From Polytrichum commune (taxonomy: Eukaryota > Streptophyta > Polytrichopsida > Polytrichales > Polytrichaceae): DNA of 64,000 nt. The notes beneath the pieces are model-generated. The model did not search any database, was not told where the DNA came from, and saw only the letters and a program-made list of their open reading frames with translations. The stretch spans positions 20,447,501 through 20,511,500 of the forward strand of contig OX485805.1 of assembly GCA_950295325.1 (NCBI GenBank). The letters are read 5' to 3'. A program made the translations under genes and the position numbers. Of this stretch, positions 1-11,730 are shown one piece after another. Every line of letters starts with the position of its first letter. The stretch's first letter is position 1.

Positions 1-1626
1 TTCATTGAGAGCGGCTCGTCTGAGTTTCTCGACGGCAACGATAACAATGGAGGACCTCCCGGTATCGCCAAGCTTTGCGAAACCTTGCAGGTAGTTTGCA
101 ACCCGCCGCGTTGGTTGATGAAATTAGGAAACTTTCCTGCTCCGTAGCGTTGGAGCAACAACGCACCATTGTTCTTGACCCATGTCACAGATATCTACAC
201 GAAATCGTACTTGGATTTATAAACCACTCTGAGAGGTCGAAGTTTCGAGTCGATAATAAGAATCAGGGTTCCTGTCCCTCACAGTACGTAACTTCATGTC
301 CTTCTTGGAGATCCTCTGTACATAATAATGTAAGTGGGTGGATATAAATTTGTAGAGAATTATCACTTTGTGCTTTGCGCAATGTGGTAAGGGTGTACAT
401 TTTGAACGTTGCGGGCTACAAACTGAACATGAACAATTCCCTAAACGCTTTGTGCACCTCGACTTGAGCATACGTAGTGCGTTATGAAGGTTACTTAGTT
501 TGTGTTATCCATGGAGCACGTGCTTTGCCCGTCTTTCTTATAGGTTTCAGGTGGCCTCAAATGAGGTTCACAGTGCGTGCACGATGCCCTGTTTTGTGTC
601 TTAAGAGACTTGCTGGATGCGGAGATAACCTTCTCGGGATCGCGTGTAATGCAGATCCTGACGTCTTCTTATGGAGGAACAGAGGGGGAACTCCTCCACG
701 TGGTGCGGAACTTTGTTCTGGCACTCAACGTCGACGTGGACTTGCTGTGCAGCACTGGAGGGAATTTGTGTAAAGAAGCGTGTGCGAAGCATCTTCTAGT
801 CCACAACTTGCGTGCTACAGGTTATAATGCGGCTGTCTGTAAGTCCAAATGGGAAAGCTCTTCACGCCTTCTCGGAGGTAGTCACTATCCTCCCTTCCAG
901 TGTGTCTAAAAATCCCAAATGATTTGGTTGTAAAAATGGCGAAAGCATTGCCTGGTTGAGTAGTTCAAATTTGAATGTGTTTCTTTTCACTTCAATTACC
1001 TTCGAAGGCGTGTTATTTATATTAGTGCTTGGGTCGTAGTTTATGCCAATTAAGTGGAGTACACGTTTTTTAACGGCAGCCTAATTTCTCCAGATGAAAT
1101 ACATGCCGAGGGATACGAATACATCGATGTTGAAATCAGGAGTGAGGGCCACGAGCGTTATATAATAGATGTCAACTTTCAAGACCAGTTTGTGCTTGCG
1201 AGAGCAACTCCACACTACCTCACGGCATTGAAGCTGCTCCCCACAGTCTTCGTGGGGACGACAAAGAGACTGGAGCAGATACTTGAAATTATGTCGGAGG
1301 CGGCCAAGCTCTCTCTTGAGCAAAATTCCATGCCGCTTCCCCCATGGCGCACTCTAGCCTTCATGAGCTCCAAGTGGCTTTCTCCTCATGAACGCACAAC
1401 TGATAGCCATCTCTTGTCAAATTCCCTCAAAGACACTTGTAGCCGGAGTCGGAACAACTCAAGTCAATCAATCACACCTGAAACCAAGCAGTGTGGTGGT
1501 GTACAATTTCGACAGACGAATATTGAGTCACTAGTCCACGAAGTGGTGAGAGGCTCGACGCTCAACGCCCTTGGACGGGAAAGACCTGACCGAGCACCGC
1601 GTGTGAAGCGATTCAGCAACCTGTAA
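1..1626 (+). CDS. PDDEXK_6 (DUF506) family protein, 3' part, three exons
   Basis: Host gene, truncated by the left window edge. Proposed exons: 1-90 (frame 1, ends CAG|GTAGTT), 574-877 and 1094-1626, giving introns of 483 and 216 bp. The last intron (GT at 878, CTCCAG ending 1093) restores the frame exactly; the 573/574 acceptor is less certain. The joined protein shows the family blocks in order: GYNAAVCKSKW, EGYEYIDVEI, a YIIDVNFQDQF strand corresponding to the PD-(D/E)XK-like core, VFVGTTKRLEQI, then PLPPWR and KWLSPHE. These are the conserved features of plant DUF506 proteins, whose biochemical role is poorly known (the fold is nuclease-like). The last codons overlap a strong donor-like CTGTAAGT at 1621-1628, so either the stop at 1624 is real or another exon follows. 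Family is sure; N-terminus and end are not. Confidence 0.85.
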
Positions 1627-3915
1627 GTCTTTAGATCCAGATCAGGGCTTCCTACAGGACATTCTTGAAGATAGATACAGATTTTACTTGCGGCAACCTC
1701 GTTTTAGACTGGAAGCAATAACACATACTACCAGTTCATCGAGACAGGAGGTTTAATTTCTAGGCCTCACGGTACTGAGCTGAATTGAGACCTCCTTGAA
1801 GGTGTTTTAGAATGCTCCGTGGACATTCTGAGCTACATAGTAATGCCATGTAAAGAAAACATACATATATATATATAATATTGTCGGCACATTTTCTGAG
1901 AGCTGTGCCGACCTTTGTAAACAATCTAAACAGGTGGCATAAGCAGGTCACAGAAACTGAATATGTTATTTTCTGGTGACATGAAGAAATATTTCTGAGC
2001 TTCAGAGCGAGTCGTTTCATGACTTTGAATCCTTACTTGTGACGCAGCATAACCTCTTGATGTCTGAAAGTGAACATGAATATCTCTTGATCTAAGTACT
2101 CTTTCCCTTGGGCATGCTGTTCGATTTCGGAAATGCAATCATCACCTGTGTCTCAAGCTCGGTTCTTGTCTAGTTTCTCTTTAAAGGGATGATAATCCAA
2201 GGATTTGATGACTTTCTGGCTACAAGTACATAGTGAGATTAGAAAGTTGCAGGAGGCCGCAATGCAACAATTGTCCTCGACGAGGTATGCCTTTTGCAAG
2301 CAGTTCGTTGGAACCTTTGAGAATGTGACTCGGTATACACACTATCTTCACATCTGTGATGCAATTCTTGGTGGGGTGGCGTGAATCAGTGATCTCCATA
2401 TCTCATGTGGGTTGAAATGCCTTCAAAATCTAAAGATTTCTTCTCAATTTTGCAGACAACAAACCACTATGAGGATTTCAATTCTAGGAGATAGTAATCT
2501 CCTTGTATTGGCATGGCCCGCAGGGAATCGCATTGAGATGCAATAGCACTCTGGCAATCACCATCTCGTTACCATCTCCCATTTTTGATTGTATAATTCA
2601 ATTGTGCAGAAATGCTCTCGTGGTTCCAACAGCTTGAGAGGTACTTGTGTACTAACAAATCGCATGGGATATGATGCACATATACCTACTCCAGCCAAAC
2701 AGAGTTATCAAATAGGTTCTCAATCGAGACTGGACTTTTAGTGTAAACTTGACTGAACAATCTTCGACATAATTGCAACATGCCATTGCCATTTATGCCC
2801 CATAGTTAAAAAAATTCTTGGAGAGAAACTGTTCTATCTGGGTACCCAATGGTTGGCGTAAATGATAGAGGCATCATTGGAGGGTACATATTTGGCACTC
2901 ATTTTGCAACCATACCACTACCAACATATGAGTCCTAAGCAATTGCCTTGTGTCGGTGAAAGATTAATGTAAATCTCCCACCGTGGTAGGTTATAGATGT
3001 CCTAGTGGTCACATGACAACTTACCCGAAGATTGTACACGATGCATTTGCATTTACACATTACTTTAGACAAAACTTTAATAATAACCTCGTGACAAATT
3101 AACAATTTTGAGGGTTGGTTTATTTACGCGGTGTTGTCGATCCGGTAATTAAGTGCCGGTCTCCTTTCTTCATGCCAAGGGCCGGGACAAAGATCTCGGT
3201 GTCCTTCCGCCTCGTAACTCGGGTGAGGTGGCCAGTGTGTTTGACGACATCGTATGTGGAGTGTCCTATAAGTTATTACTACACCCAATGTGGATACATA
3301 TATAGGCAAATATCTCCGGCTCGCTTTTGGGGTGTGGGGGAGTGTGTTAATAATATGTAGCGAGTTTATGCGGGTTGTTTTAGTGGTGTACGATCGGTGA
3401 TGAGGAGTGGAGGGTTTCCAACTTATACTCAAGATTCACAATATGCGATCTAGTGTTTGTACTGGGAGGCTCTGTCCCCTGAGAAAGAGGACATGAATTC
3501 TTGTTTGTTTGCATTTTTATCTAGTCAGTATAATGAGGTGGGACACACACAAGGCCTTCACCTCTCATTACAACATTCATTATTTGTCATGTTGCAGTTG
3601 GAGCTGTATCGAGATGTTATTCTGCCAACATATATGTGTATATATATATATATCTAAGAAGAAGCATCATGCTAGCTAGCATCTTCAAGTTGTGCAAATG
3701 GGTCGTAACATTGTTTTAACACTTTGTTGACAGGTCCCTTGTTTGTTGTCATCATCAGTAGTTGCACATGTGTATTTTAATTATGCCAAGGGGGTTGAGA
3801 AAGTATCGAAGTTAGTGTGTTTTGCATGTTGTGAGAAATCATGTTAATGTAGATGCCAAAACTCCCTAGTCCAGCCAAAGTTGAGCTACAGTGGGCTGGG
3901 CTAATTCAACGTCAC
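1627..3915. other. intergenic stretch, no gene recognised
   Basis: About 2.3 kb downstream of the DUF506 gene. It holds only short open frames without recognisable motifs, and small AT dinucleotide runs near 1861-1880 and 3638-3655. The part around 3120-3330 is more GC-rich but shows no family I know. Confidence 0.5.
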
Positions 3916-4301
3916 GTCTCTTCATTTGGCCCCAGGCTAGATCACATCATCATTAGGCTGGGCCCCGCCCCCCCTCGCCTCCTTCACTGGCTGGTCATCC
4001 TACCTGCACCTGCGTTGGAACTCTTCCTTGTTGGGAACCAATGTGACAATGCATGGTCAAAATTACAAATATTCAAGGTGACATCACTTTCATTTTTTCC
4101 CAACTTTATTGATGGAGTTCCTTCACATGCCAAAGGAGCTTAATGGCTTCAGTGACCGGGTATTGTCTCATTGGTTCCCAATGGGGAAGAGTTCCCATGT
4201 AGGTGCGGGCAGGAAGGACCAGGCAGTGAAGGGGACGTGGGAGGGGCGGGGTCTAGCCCAACCCAATGAAGATGTGATCAAGCCTGGGACCTTCATGAGA
4301 C
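3916..4301. mobile_element. fold-back (long inverted repeat) MITE-like element
   Basis: Arms 3916-4052 and 4161-4301 are reverse complements over nearly their whole length, around a 108-bp loop. Shared blocks include CCCAGGCT.GATCACATC near the outer edge, CCTTCACTG in the middle and GGGAACCAATG at the inner edge. The arms are clearly diverged (small gaps and substitutions). No coding capacity and no clear target duplication were seen. Typical of a fold-back/MITE element; superfamily not assigned. Confidence 0.65.
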
Positions 4302-4349
4302 ACCTATATTGGGTGGCCCGTCGTTAAATGTGACTCCAAGAACATTACA

Positions 4350-6285
4350 ATCAAACCTTGGTAATATGACACCTCGATTATATGATGCGTTTCCTATTAG
4401 CCAAACTTTCTAGTGTTAATTTACCCTGACGATAATATGACTATGACGATCGTAGTACAATATTTTTTAGGCGCGATTTGTCATATAATAGAGGCAACTA
4501 AGGTGTGTAGGGGTGGGACCCACAATAAGTATTTGCCTTGGGATCGGGAAGTACATGGAGAATCATCAACTACTTAATTTAAGTTAACTCAAGTTAACTG
4601 TTGTAAACCTTGGTTTCAAAACAAACATTGTACTTTTGGGTCCTCGGGTTTGGGTGGAGGTTGAAGGGTTTAGTTGTTGCTAGATCTGTAAACTATAATG
4701 ATGAAGTTGTTGGTTTCTCTTCTTGGTTCAAAATTTGTCCTCATACCTGAATCCCACTCCTCTTTAGATTGGAAATTTTAGTCCTTGCCAACTTGTACTC
4801 CTAAATTTGCCCATTCCATTCTTCAATTTCTTGGCTTTGGAGGTGACGGCAGTCTTGAGTGGCACATGCTTTTAATTTCGGTTAGGATTTCAACAATGAT
4901 TATGTTGATGACCATATCTACACATAAAACAACTTACACACAATGTGGTAAGCATTGACCTCCTCCGCATTGATTATGACACCAGAAGGTGTTTACAATA
5001 TAAATGAGATGGGTTTATTTATTGTGCCCAACCAAACAAGACACTAAGCGCAAAGAAAAGTTCATGGGCGTAAAATTTAGAAGGACCGTCCCACTCTTGT
5101 TGTAAATATGACATGTGGTGACAAGTTGAAACTTGTGATTATTTACAAATTTCTATGCCCAAGATGCTTTTGAAGGTGGTTGCCAATAGATTATGTTGTA
5201 GTGGTTTGCAAAACGTATGGCTTGGATGACATAATATGTATTTGACAGCTGGTTGATGAGCCTCAATATACATTTCAAATCTCTAAAGTGGAAGCTACTT
5301 TAATTATGGACAATTTAACTACTCATTCCCTTCAACACACTGGTAGGGGTGAATCATTTCATTTTAAAACCTTGTAATTGAGCAATATTATTATCGCTTT
5401 CTTACCACCTAATGTTACAAGTGTGGTACAACCCTTGGATTAGGGGAATAATTGCTACACTCAAATCTCAATGCAAGAAGAAACATTGGAATGGGTTCTC
5501 TCTCAATTTGATTCTTCTACTACTCATCATGACTTGAGAAAAATAGTGCCTAATGTAAGTCAAGCTAATATGTGGTGCTCTCAAGTGTGGAGAGAAACGA
5601 ATTCCAAATCATACAAAACAACCGGATGATGTCCAAGATTTTACATGTACATCATGTAGATTGGAGTGCCGATTTTGCCATGGATGGTGAACGTGAGAAA
5701 TCAATAATGAAAGGAGCATCAAATGAATTGGCAAATCTCATTTCCTCTTTGGATCTTGGAAGTGAAGAATTGCCTATTGAAGAATATGTGCAATTGGCAT
5801 GAGAAAAAAATGTTGATGCAAAGTACAACATGGTTGAGTTGGTGGATTTGGCATGGGGTGGAAATACACATATGGGTTTAGATTTGAATGAAGAGCCAAT
5901 GGAGGGGATTGATGTGGATGACCAACCAACACCAATAGTCAAGCTTCTTGAAGCCTGTGAGTGTGCCCAATTACATCATCATAAAACAATAGATTCTTAT
6001 TTTCGCAATGTGTGATATGGTGAAGACATCATCATGGGACTATTTATTCAAAAACTCTATATTGTGTGGTATTGTGAGCATATTCCTTTAATAAAATTGT
6101 TCTTTCATACTTATGTATCTTCATTGTGTATAGAAAATGACATTTTACATTGAAATAGGTCATTTTCTTGAAAAACCTCAATAGTATGACATTTGAGGCC
6201 AAAATGTCATATTATGCAGGATACGACATTGGATAATTTGACATCTTTTTGCGCGACCAAATGTGTCATATTATAGGGGGAGTAC
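4350..6285 (+). mobile_element. decayed pogo-like (Tc1/mariner superfamily) DNA transposon
   Basis: A transposase remnant (see 4940-6015) lies between inverted terminal regions. The left end has TAATATGACACCTCG near 4363 and TTTGTCATATAATAGAGG near 4478; the right end, read in reverse complement, has CTATAATATGACACATTTGG and AAATGTCATACTATTGAGG. Repeated TATGAC motifs inside both ends look like subterminal transposase sites. The exact outer bases and a TA target duplication could not be fixed. Confidence 0.65.
4940..6015 (+). pseudogene. pogo/Tigger-type DDE_1 transposase remnant
   Basis: Reading across frames, this stretch keeps the hallmark blocks of DDE_1 transposases: KVHGRKI-like and DKLKLVIIYKF blocks near 5060-5150, LIMDNLTTHSL near 5305 (second catalytic Asp) and AFLPPNVTSVVQPLD near 5397-5440 (third catalytic Asp, the DDD signature of pogo-like enzymes). 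The first Asp position reads Asn in a YNINEMGLF block near 5000. The C-terminal part continues in one frame at 5572-5802 and 5830-6015 with an acidic tail. There are several stops and frame changes, and no N-terminal CENP-B-type DNA-binding domain was found between 4350 and 4940, so the copy is dead and probably internally deleted. Confidence 0.75.
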
Positions 6286-8388
6286 AATTATACACAAAAG
6301 GGACATGTGTTTAAAAGACATTAGACTACGTGCTCACGTCATAATTATCCTAACTTCAATAGTCAACATAATTGGGTGGGGTGCTAAATCCAACACCCAA
6401 CCCAGAAGCAACACCTATAATTGCCTCCTAATCCTGGACATAGAACACACCTTAAACTATCCAAATGTCCTTGACACAAAGTGGAGGTGGATTCGGGAGG
6501 CACCCCTATGGAGTGGGGTTAGGAAGCTATTGTTTTGCAAGCACATTATACATAGAATACATAGATTTTTCATATTTTATTTTATTTTATTTTAGTAGCT
6601 TACCTTGATTTGCTAAGGCATACATGCCAAATTTGAAAACTAATATATATAGCACACATTAGAAAAAGGGCTTGGTTTAAGGCTAGCCCACCTTAACGCA
6701 TGCTATTTAAGGAACATCTTGGTAGGCAAGTGTATGATTACTTGAAATTGAATCGTACACTGAACCAAATCCTAATCCAAATTGAAATTGTGCCTAATTT
6801 GCATGGGTGGGTTTGCCAGTAAAATTGCATACATAACTTTATTATCATACAAATAAAACCATTATCATTTCGAAATTTATAGGAGATTAGACAACCTGCT
6901 AGTTATATTAGAAATGAATCAACGGATCCGCCTATAAAATTGAAGCAACCTAAAAGTTCATATCTTCAAAATATGTCCATATTTACTTAAATACAAGTTC
7001 AAAGTTCAAACCACCATTCCTTTTACGTAGCATCCACAAATAATCATAAAAAAATATCCTGATTTGGCACATGATAAGTCTACATATCCTAGACACATGG
7101 AAATAGAAGAAAATATCTTAGACCCACATTGTCTATGGTGAATCCCTTGAGTTTTTGAGCACAAAATAATCACATGGAATTTAACAAGTCATATGAGAAA
7201 AAACAAGCATGTTGATGCAATCGTGAAATCATTTGAATGACTTTGCTTCACAAAGTTCTTGCCCCGGGTGGAAACTTCCAAATAATACGCAGTAGTGTGC
7301 GAATGATAATCAAGGGTTTGGACCAAATTATATATATTTATGATGAGCGAGTTCCACTTTATTAATAAGAGGTTAAATTGGTACATTTTAATATTTATTA
7401 TGATATGAAAAATTTCTACATCTTGTTGCATGCCTTTGTGATGATTTCATGTTCTTTTTGGACAACCTTTCTTGCTTGTTCATTATTCTAAAACATTATA
7501 TACATATAAACATATGTATATATATATAAAACATGCACAATATATGTATGTATATTATATATATATATCATTTATATGTATTATATATATACGAATGATT
7601 ATGGAATATGGTCGAAATTCTTATAGCTCCTATATGTACACACCTATTTAATGATTATTATTTCTATTCTACTTAGGAATCATTGCTGAACATACTATGC
7701 GCTTCTATTTTTGACAAATGAGATATCACTCCATTAGAGTTTGTGTACTTTCAATGTGTGCTCTCTAAAAGATGCTTTCAAGACTTTAAGTCACCTCCAT
7801 TAGCATGAAAAGTTTTGAGAAATAAGCATAGTTTAAGAAAACGGAATTCTTGCTTAAAGTTTGTCAAACAACCTCCATACTTGTTGTAAATGAACAATAT
7901 TTGTTGTTATAAGGAACTAGTTGAACTTTTGGGGGTTTCAAAAGATGTTGAAACTGCCATGATTCATTATATAATATAGAGTGCATGGGTGCAAAGGAGA
8001 AAATGGAAGTAATTTGTAAAGGTATGTATATCCAAGGACTAAAACCAACTTGAACTTGCAACCAATACAATGTACTATCGCTATACATTTGGGACCTACA
8101 AATGTATGATAGTCACATACATACCTAATGTTAATTTAGGTTCCATGTTGGTTTTAACCACATCAATTTTCAACCCTTAAACATTTTTGTAACCGAATTT
8201 GGGGCTCTCATCACATACAATATTATGATATTGTACAACTTGAATATAAACTATGATATGACTTTTGGATAGATGATGATAGCTTGTTATTTGCAAGGGA
8301 CATGGACACAAACTAGTTTTTGAAAAGAATGATAAAGATTTCATATTATCCAGTGTAAAGAGAGAATAAACAACTAGTATTGAACCCA
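6286..8388. other. AT-rich intergenic DNA with microsatellites
   Basis: No gene recognised. There is an ATTTT-type run at about 6570-6598 and an impure TA/TATG microsatellite at about 7499-7593. A short stretch at 6960-7000 (AATATGTCCATATTTACTTAAATACAAG) recurs near 58725-58752 inside a P450 intron, so it is a dispersed repeat of unknown type. Confidence 0.5.
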
Positions 8389-8950
8389 GGGTGCAAGCAT
8401 GGTAAAGTGGACCAAAAAAGTGCTTTGGTATACTAAAACCATCATTTTTTTGGTCAAAGGCCTAAAAGTAGTAGCAAAGAGTTATTTAAATTGGAATTTT
8501 TTTTATGATGACCTCTATTGTTGTGTTAAATACTCAAATGTAGAATATCAGTTGAGATCTTCAATACTTAGCATCAAAAGTGATGCTCAAAAACAAATGG
8601 TTGAGTCTGGTTTTGGATGTAGATTTCATGACCTTAATTACTTTGAAGTTAGAATTTTTTTATATTCCTTGAATTCATTATCTACTTGAGGGCATCACCA
8701 CAAAACTTTGTAAAAAACCATCAATTTAATGTAATTTAATCATATTTTAAACAAATTTTAGATAGTCACTTATTCAATATCACCTACTTGCACGCCACTT
8801 GCACCGTCTTCTAAAATAGGTAGACTTTTCTTGGAATTCTTTTTGTCATCATAAATTGCTTGGCTTTGTAGATCAAGATGTTTTTAAAATGTCTATAACA
8901 CGATATTAAACATTATGGGACTTTAGGGTAATTTTGGGACTTTTGTGATG

Positions 8951-9015
8951 TAAGTCGGGAACTCATTGAGAACCCATTGGGAGCTTATTGGGAACTCACA
9001 GGGAACATGCTGGGC
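8951..9015 (+). repeat. left subterminal GGGAAC motif cluster
   Basis: GGGAAC or close variants occur several times in about 65 bases (GGGAACTC, GAGAACCC, GGGAGC, GGGAACTC, GGGAACAT). They are in inverted orientation to the GTTCCC cluster at the other end of the unit, as expected for transposase-binding subterminal repeats. Confidence 0.6.
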
Positions 9016-9325
9016 AGAACACATGCGACACAAATACTGTTTGATTCCAATGGTTGTTTGCATTAGCCATTTGGGTATCCAATGACATGCAGCCACTGGG
9101 GACCTTAGTGATGGGTCCCCACTAAGTGCCATAATGGTGAGACTCATAATCATAAATAAATTGTCATACAATATGGGAATTGCACCCACAAATGTCCTTC
9201 AATGAAACACTGGATCTATGCTGGGAGATATGTAAATTTTTCATGTTGTGCTAAGTATAAAATCTTGCAAATTGGCTGATCTGGAAGTACTCTACATTTG
9301 TACATTGGCATTCGTAAAGTATGAA

Positions 9326-10189
9326 TTACTGATTGGCCAAGGACTCAAAGATGTTCTCCAAATGAGGCTTGATTTCTAAAGATTGTTCCCACGTAACTTT
9401 CTCCATGAACACCATGTCTGGGATCCTGCTCTCGATATATGCCAATTGTTGAGAGTCAAACCCAATATTTTGTGCCGCAAGCACCACCATCTCAAGGTTG
9501 TATATGCGATCGCTAAGCAACAGACACTCCGTATATCTCTCTAGAGCAGTGGTCATGGTCGTTTGTAGTCTCATAAACTTACCCGTAACTTCATCAATCT
9601 CCGCAGCTAAGTAGTTAAACTCCTCATGAATTGTACGCTCTCCCATTGGGGGCTCCATCAGGCCTCTTTCCTCATCATGACGTTGTGCCAAATGACATGA
9701 TTCCAACATCACTGTGATTGGGAGGTTCTCCTCCCTATTGTCATAGACATGGTTCACCATTGCTTCTGAATGAGGATGGAGTAGGTCATCTAAATGAGGT
9801 AGGATTTCTTGAGTGGCTTCCCACAAAGTGTTCTCTATCAAGTACAAATCTGGTACACATTGTTGGAGGAACTCCACTTGTGGGATGGTGAGCCCTATAT
9901 CAATAGTTGCATGCACCAATCTCCCAAGCATGTGTGCATCCATTCCAACCAAGCGGCATCCTTGATATCTATCTAGCGCAGTGGTCATATTCGTTTGTAG
10001 TTGCATGAACCGTTCCGTGCAGACATCAATTTTATTGGCTAAGTTGATAAACTCGTCGTCCATACTTCTCATTTCCATTGTAGGGTCTAACGGGCGATCC
10101 GGATCAGCTGTTTGCAATCTCCGGATCCACTCCCCAAATCCAGTTGGCCGGGGAGCTGGGGAGGGGGCGGGACGCCCATCCACGACTTC
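9326..10189 (-). CDS. hypothetical protein exon with two ~98-residue internal repeats
   Basis: Open from 10294 to 9326, but the most likely exon starts at 10189, where the reverse strand reads ACAAATCAG|GAAGTCGTG, a good splice acceptor in frame. It then encodes about 287 residues. Two copies of a ~98-residue helical-looking unit are plain: one with FINLANKIDVCTERFMQLQT and LDRY, the other with FNYLAAEIDEVTGKFMRLQT and LERY; both end in a TLWEATQEILPHLDDLL / VTWEQSLEIKPHLENIF block. I recognise no family. It lies downstream of, and in the same direction as, the exons at 10697-11182 and 11731-12105, and is probably the 3' exon of that gene. Function unknown. Confidence 0.55.
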   Translation of the reverse strand, partial: EVVDGRPAPSPAPRPTGFGEWIRRLQTADPDRPLDPTMEMRSMDDEFINLANKIDVCTERFMQLQTNMTTALDRYQGCRLVGMDAHMLGRLVHATIDIGLTIPQVEFLQQCVPDLYLIENTLWEATQEILPHLDDLLHPHSEAMVNHVYDNREENLPITVMLESCHLAQRHDEERGLMEPPMGERTIHEEFNYLAAEIDEVTGKFMRLQTTMTTALERYTECLLLSDRIYNLEMVVLAAQNIGFDSQQLAYIESRIPDMVFMEKVTWEQSLEIKPHLENIFESLANQ

Positions 10190-10282
10190 CTGATTTGTAC
10201 GAACACATGTGATTAATGCAGCAACATATAAGGGCAGATTAACAGGGTCCACACATCTGTAGCTACCGTGGACGTGTTTAGG

Positions 10283-10565
10283 CAAGACATACATGCTTTA
10301 TACATTGCGACCAGTCATGCCAGTGTTTGGGCAAGACACGTAGGTTCCATACATTGGGAGCTTCTGTGTGAAGTATTGTTGCAAGACAAACAGGAACCAT
10401 ACATTGCGACCAGTCATCGAAGTGGTTGGGCAAGACAAATAGGTTCCATACATTGGGAGCTTCCGTGTGAAGTATTGTTGCAAGACAAACAGGAACCATA
10501 CATTGGGAGCAATCATGCACTTGCGATTGAAGGACAAATAAGTTCCATACATTGGGAGCATGGTT
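10283..10565. repeat. ~50-bp minisatellite, about six units
   Basis: Units start with CAAGACA(A/T)A at about 10284, 10332, 10382, 10431 and 10481, with a last partial unit near 10533. Each contains TTCCATACATTGGGAGC or AACCATACATTGCGACC, alternating, so the higher-order period is about 99 bp (33 codons). It lies in the presumed intron between two exons of the minus-strand gene. Confidence 0.8.
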
Positions 10566-10696
10566 GACATCTGTACCGACTTGGCGGAAAACAATGCATT
10601 GGGTAGTGGAAGTGTTTGGCCACCTTGTATATATCAAGTATTCCATTAACAACTGGGTACAATATGTATTCCCGCACACATTTGACACATGATGGT

Positions 10697-11182
10697 TCAA
10701 CTTCTAGCATATTTAGGGTACAAACGGAAGATTTGTCCATCACAGGGAAGGCTCCCCTTTAGGGCATCTAAGGTGAGGCTAACCATTGGCGGACCGGGTT
10801 GAGGGGGTGTGATGTTGGCAAGGTCAGCCAATCCAGCCTGCAATAGATGGACACCTCTTGAATTAGGGCCTCGTGACTCGATAAGAGCAATTTGATGCTC
10901 GCGGGTAGCAAGGGGTCGCGGGGGGGTCATATTGACGTCAACAACCTGCGCGTTCAAAACAATCGTTGGTACTGTGGTAGTGACGGGTTGTGGGTCATAT
11001 GTTTTGCCAATGCTCGCCAATCCAGCACGCAACATTTGAACACCCCTTGAATTAGGGCCCCTTGATTCAATAAGAGAAATTTGGTACTCGCGTGTAGAGG
11101 TGGAGCGTACGATGGGCAACGTATCAGAAGGGGGTGCAGACTCTTCCACTGCGGGTTCCATGTTGAGATCAACACCCTGCAC
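10697..11182 (-). CDS. hypothetical protein exon with duplicated ESRGPNSRGV unit
   Basis: Same strand as the exons on either side. It carries two copies of a roughly 75-residue unit: each begins with (G/V)VD(L/V)NM.P, has ATREHQIALIESRGPNSRGV (or STREYQISLIESRGPNSRGV), and ends with LL.AGLA....  and PQP. Acceptor-like CAG precedes both units (GTGCAG|GGTGTTGATC near 11172; GCGCAG|GTTGTTGACG near 10940), which suggests that the unit was duplicated as an exon. No known domain. The open frame runs past its likely 3' splice end. Together with 9326-10189 this gives one predicted gene with two different tandem duplications. Confidence 0.5.
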   Translation of the reverse strand: MQGVDLNMEPAVEESAPPSDTLPIVRSTSTREYQISLIESRGPNSRGVQMLRAGLASIGKTYDPQPVTTTVPTIVLNAQVVDVNMTPPRPLATREHQIALIESRGPNSRGVHLLQAGLADLANITPPQPGPPMVSLTLDALKGSLPCDGQIFRLYPKYARS

Positions 11183-11730
11183 GGTGACAAAGGGACAAGC
11201 ATGCTCTGATTTACTAATTTACATTTTTGTCGCCATACATACATATGATTTGCAACTGAGCCTGATTTTATGCCCCACACACACTGGTGCAGCTGAAGCA
11301 CAATTCCATACACATTCACGAAAATTTATACAAATGAGCCTCAATTGGAAATGAAATGTGTGTTTGATATTACAATAACATGTACACAATAACATTGTCA
11401 AAGTGTGAAATAACTTAAAATTACCATAGGGGATCCATGAGTCCATTGCGAGTGGTGCGAGTGGTCTTCAGAGTGACAGGTCTTCACTGGTGGCATCTCC
11501 AATGTCTTGCTCGATTGTGAAATGTGTTTCGCCGCGATTAGACTGCGTGAATGCCCCGATGTCGGGCAGACAAAAGCAGAGGGCGTGGAACTGGAAGGTG
11601 TGTACCCAGCAGGAGGAAACTGGAGATACCATAAAATACAATGTTACATGCCATACAATACTACTTATTTATTTCCTACTTCTAGTGGAGCGAGTTCTAG
11701 AGGTTGCAACTCAAGGTCCATTGAACCTAC

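Noticed and set aside
10268-10700. Overlapping open frames on both strands with repeated peptide units
   Set aside because: They are translations of the 50-bp minisatellite in several frames; no frame is favoured.
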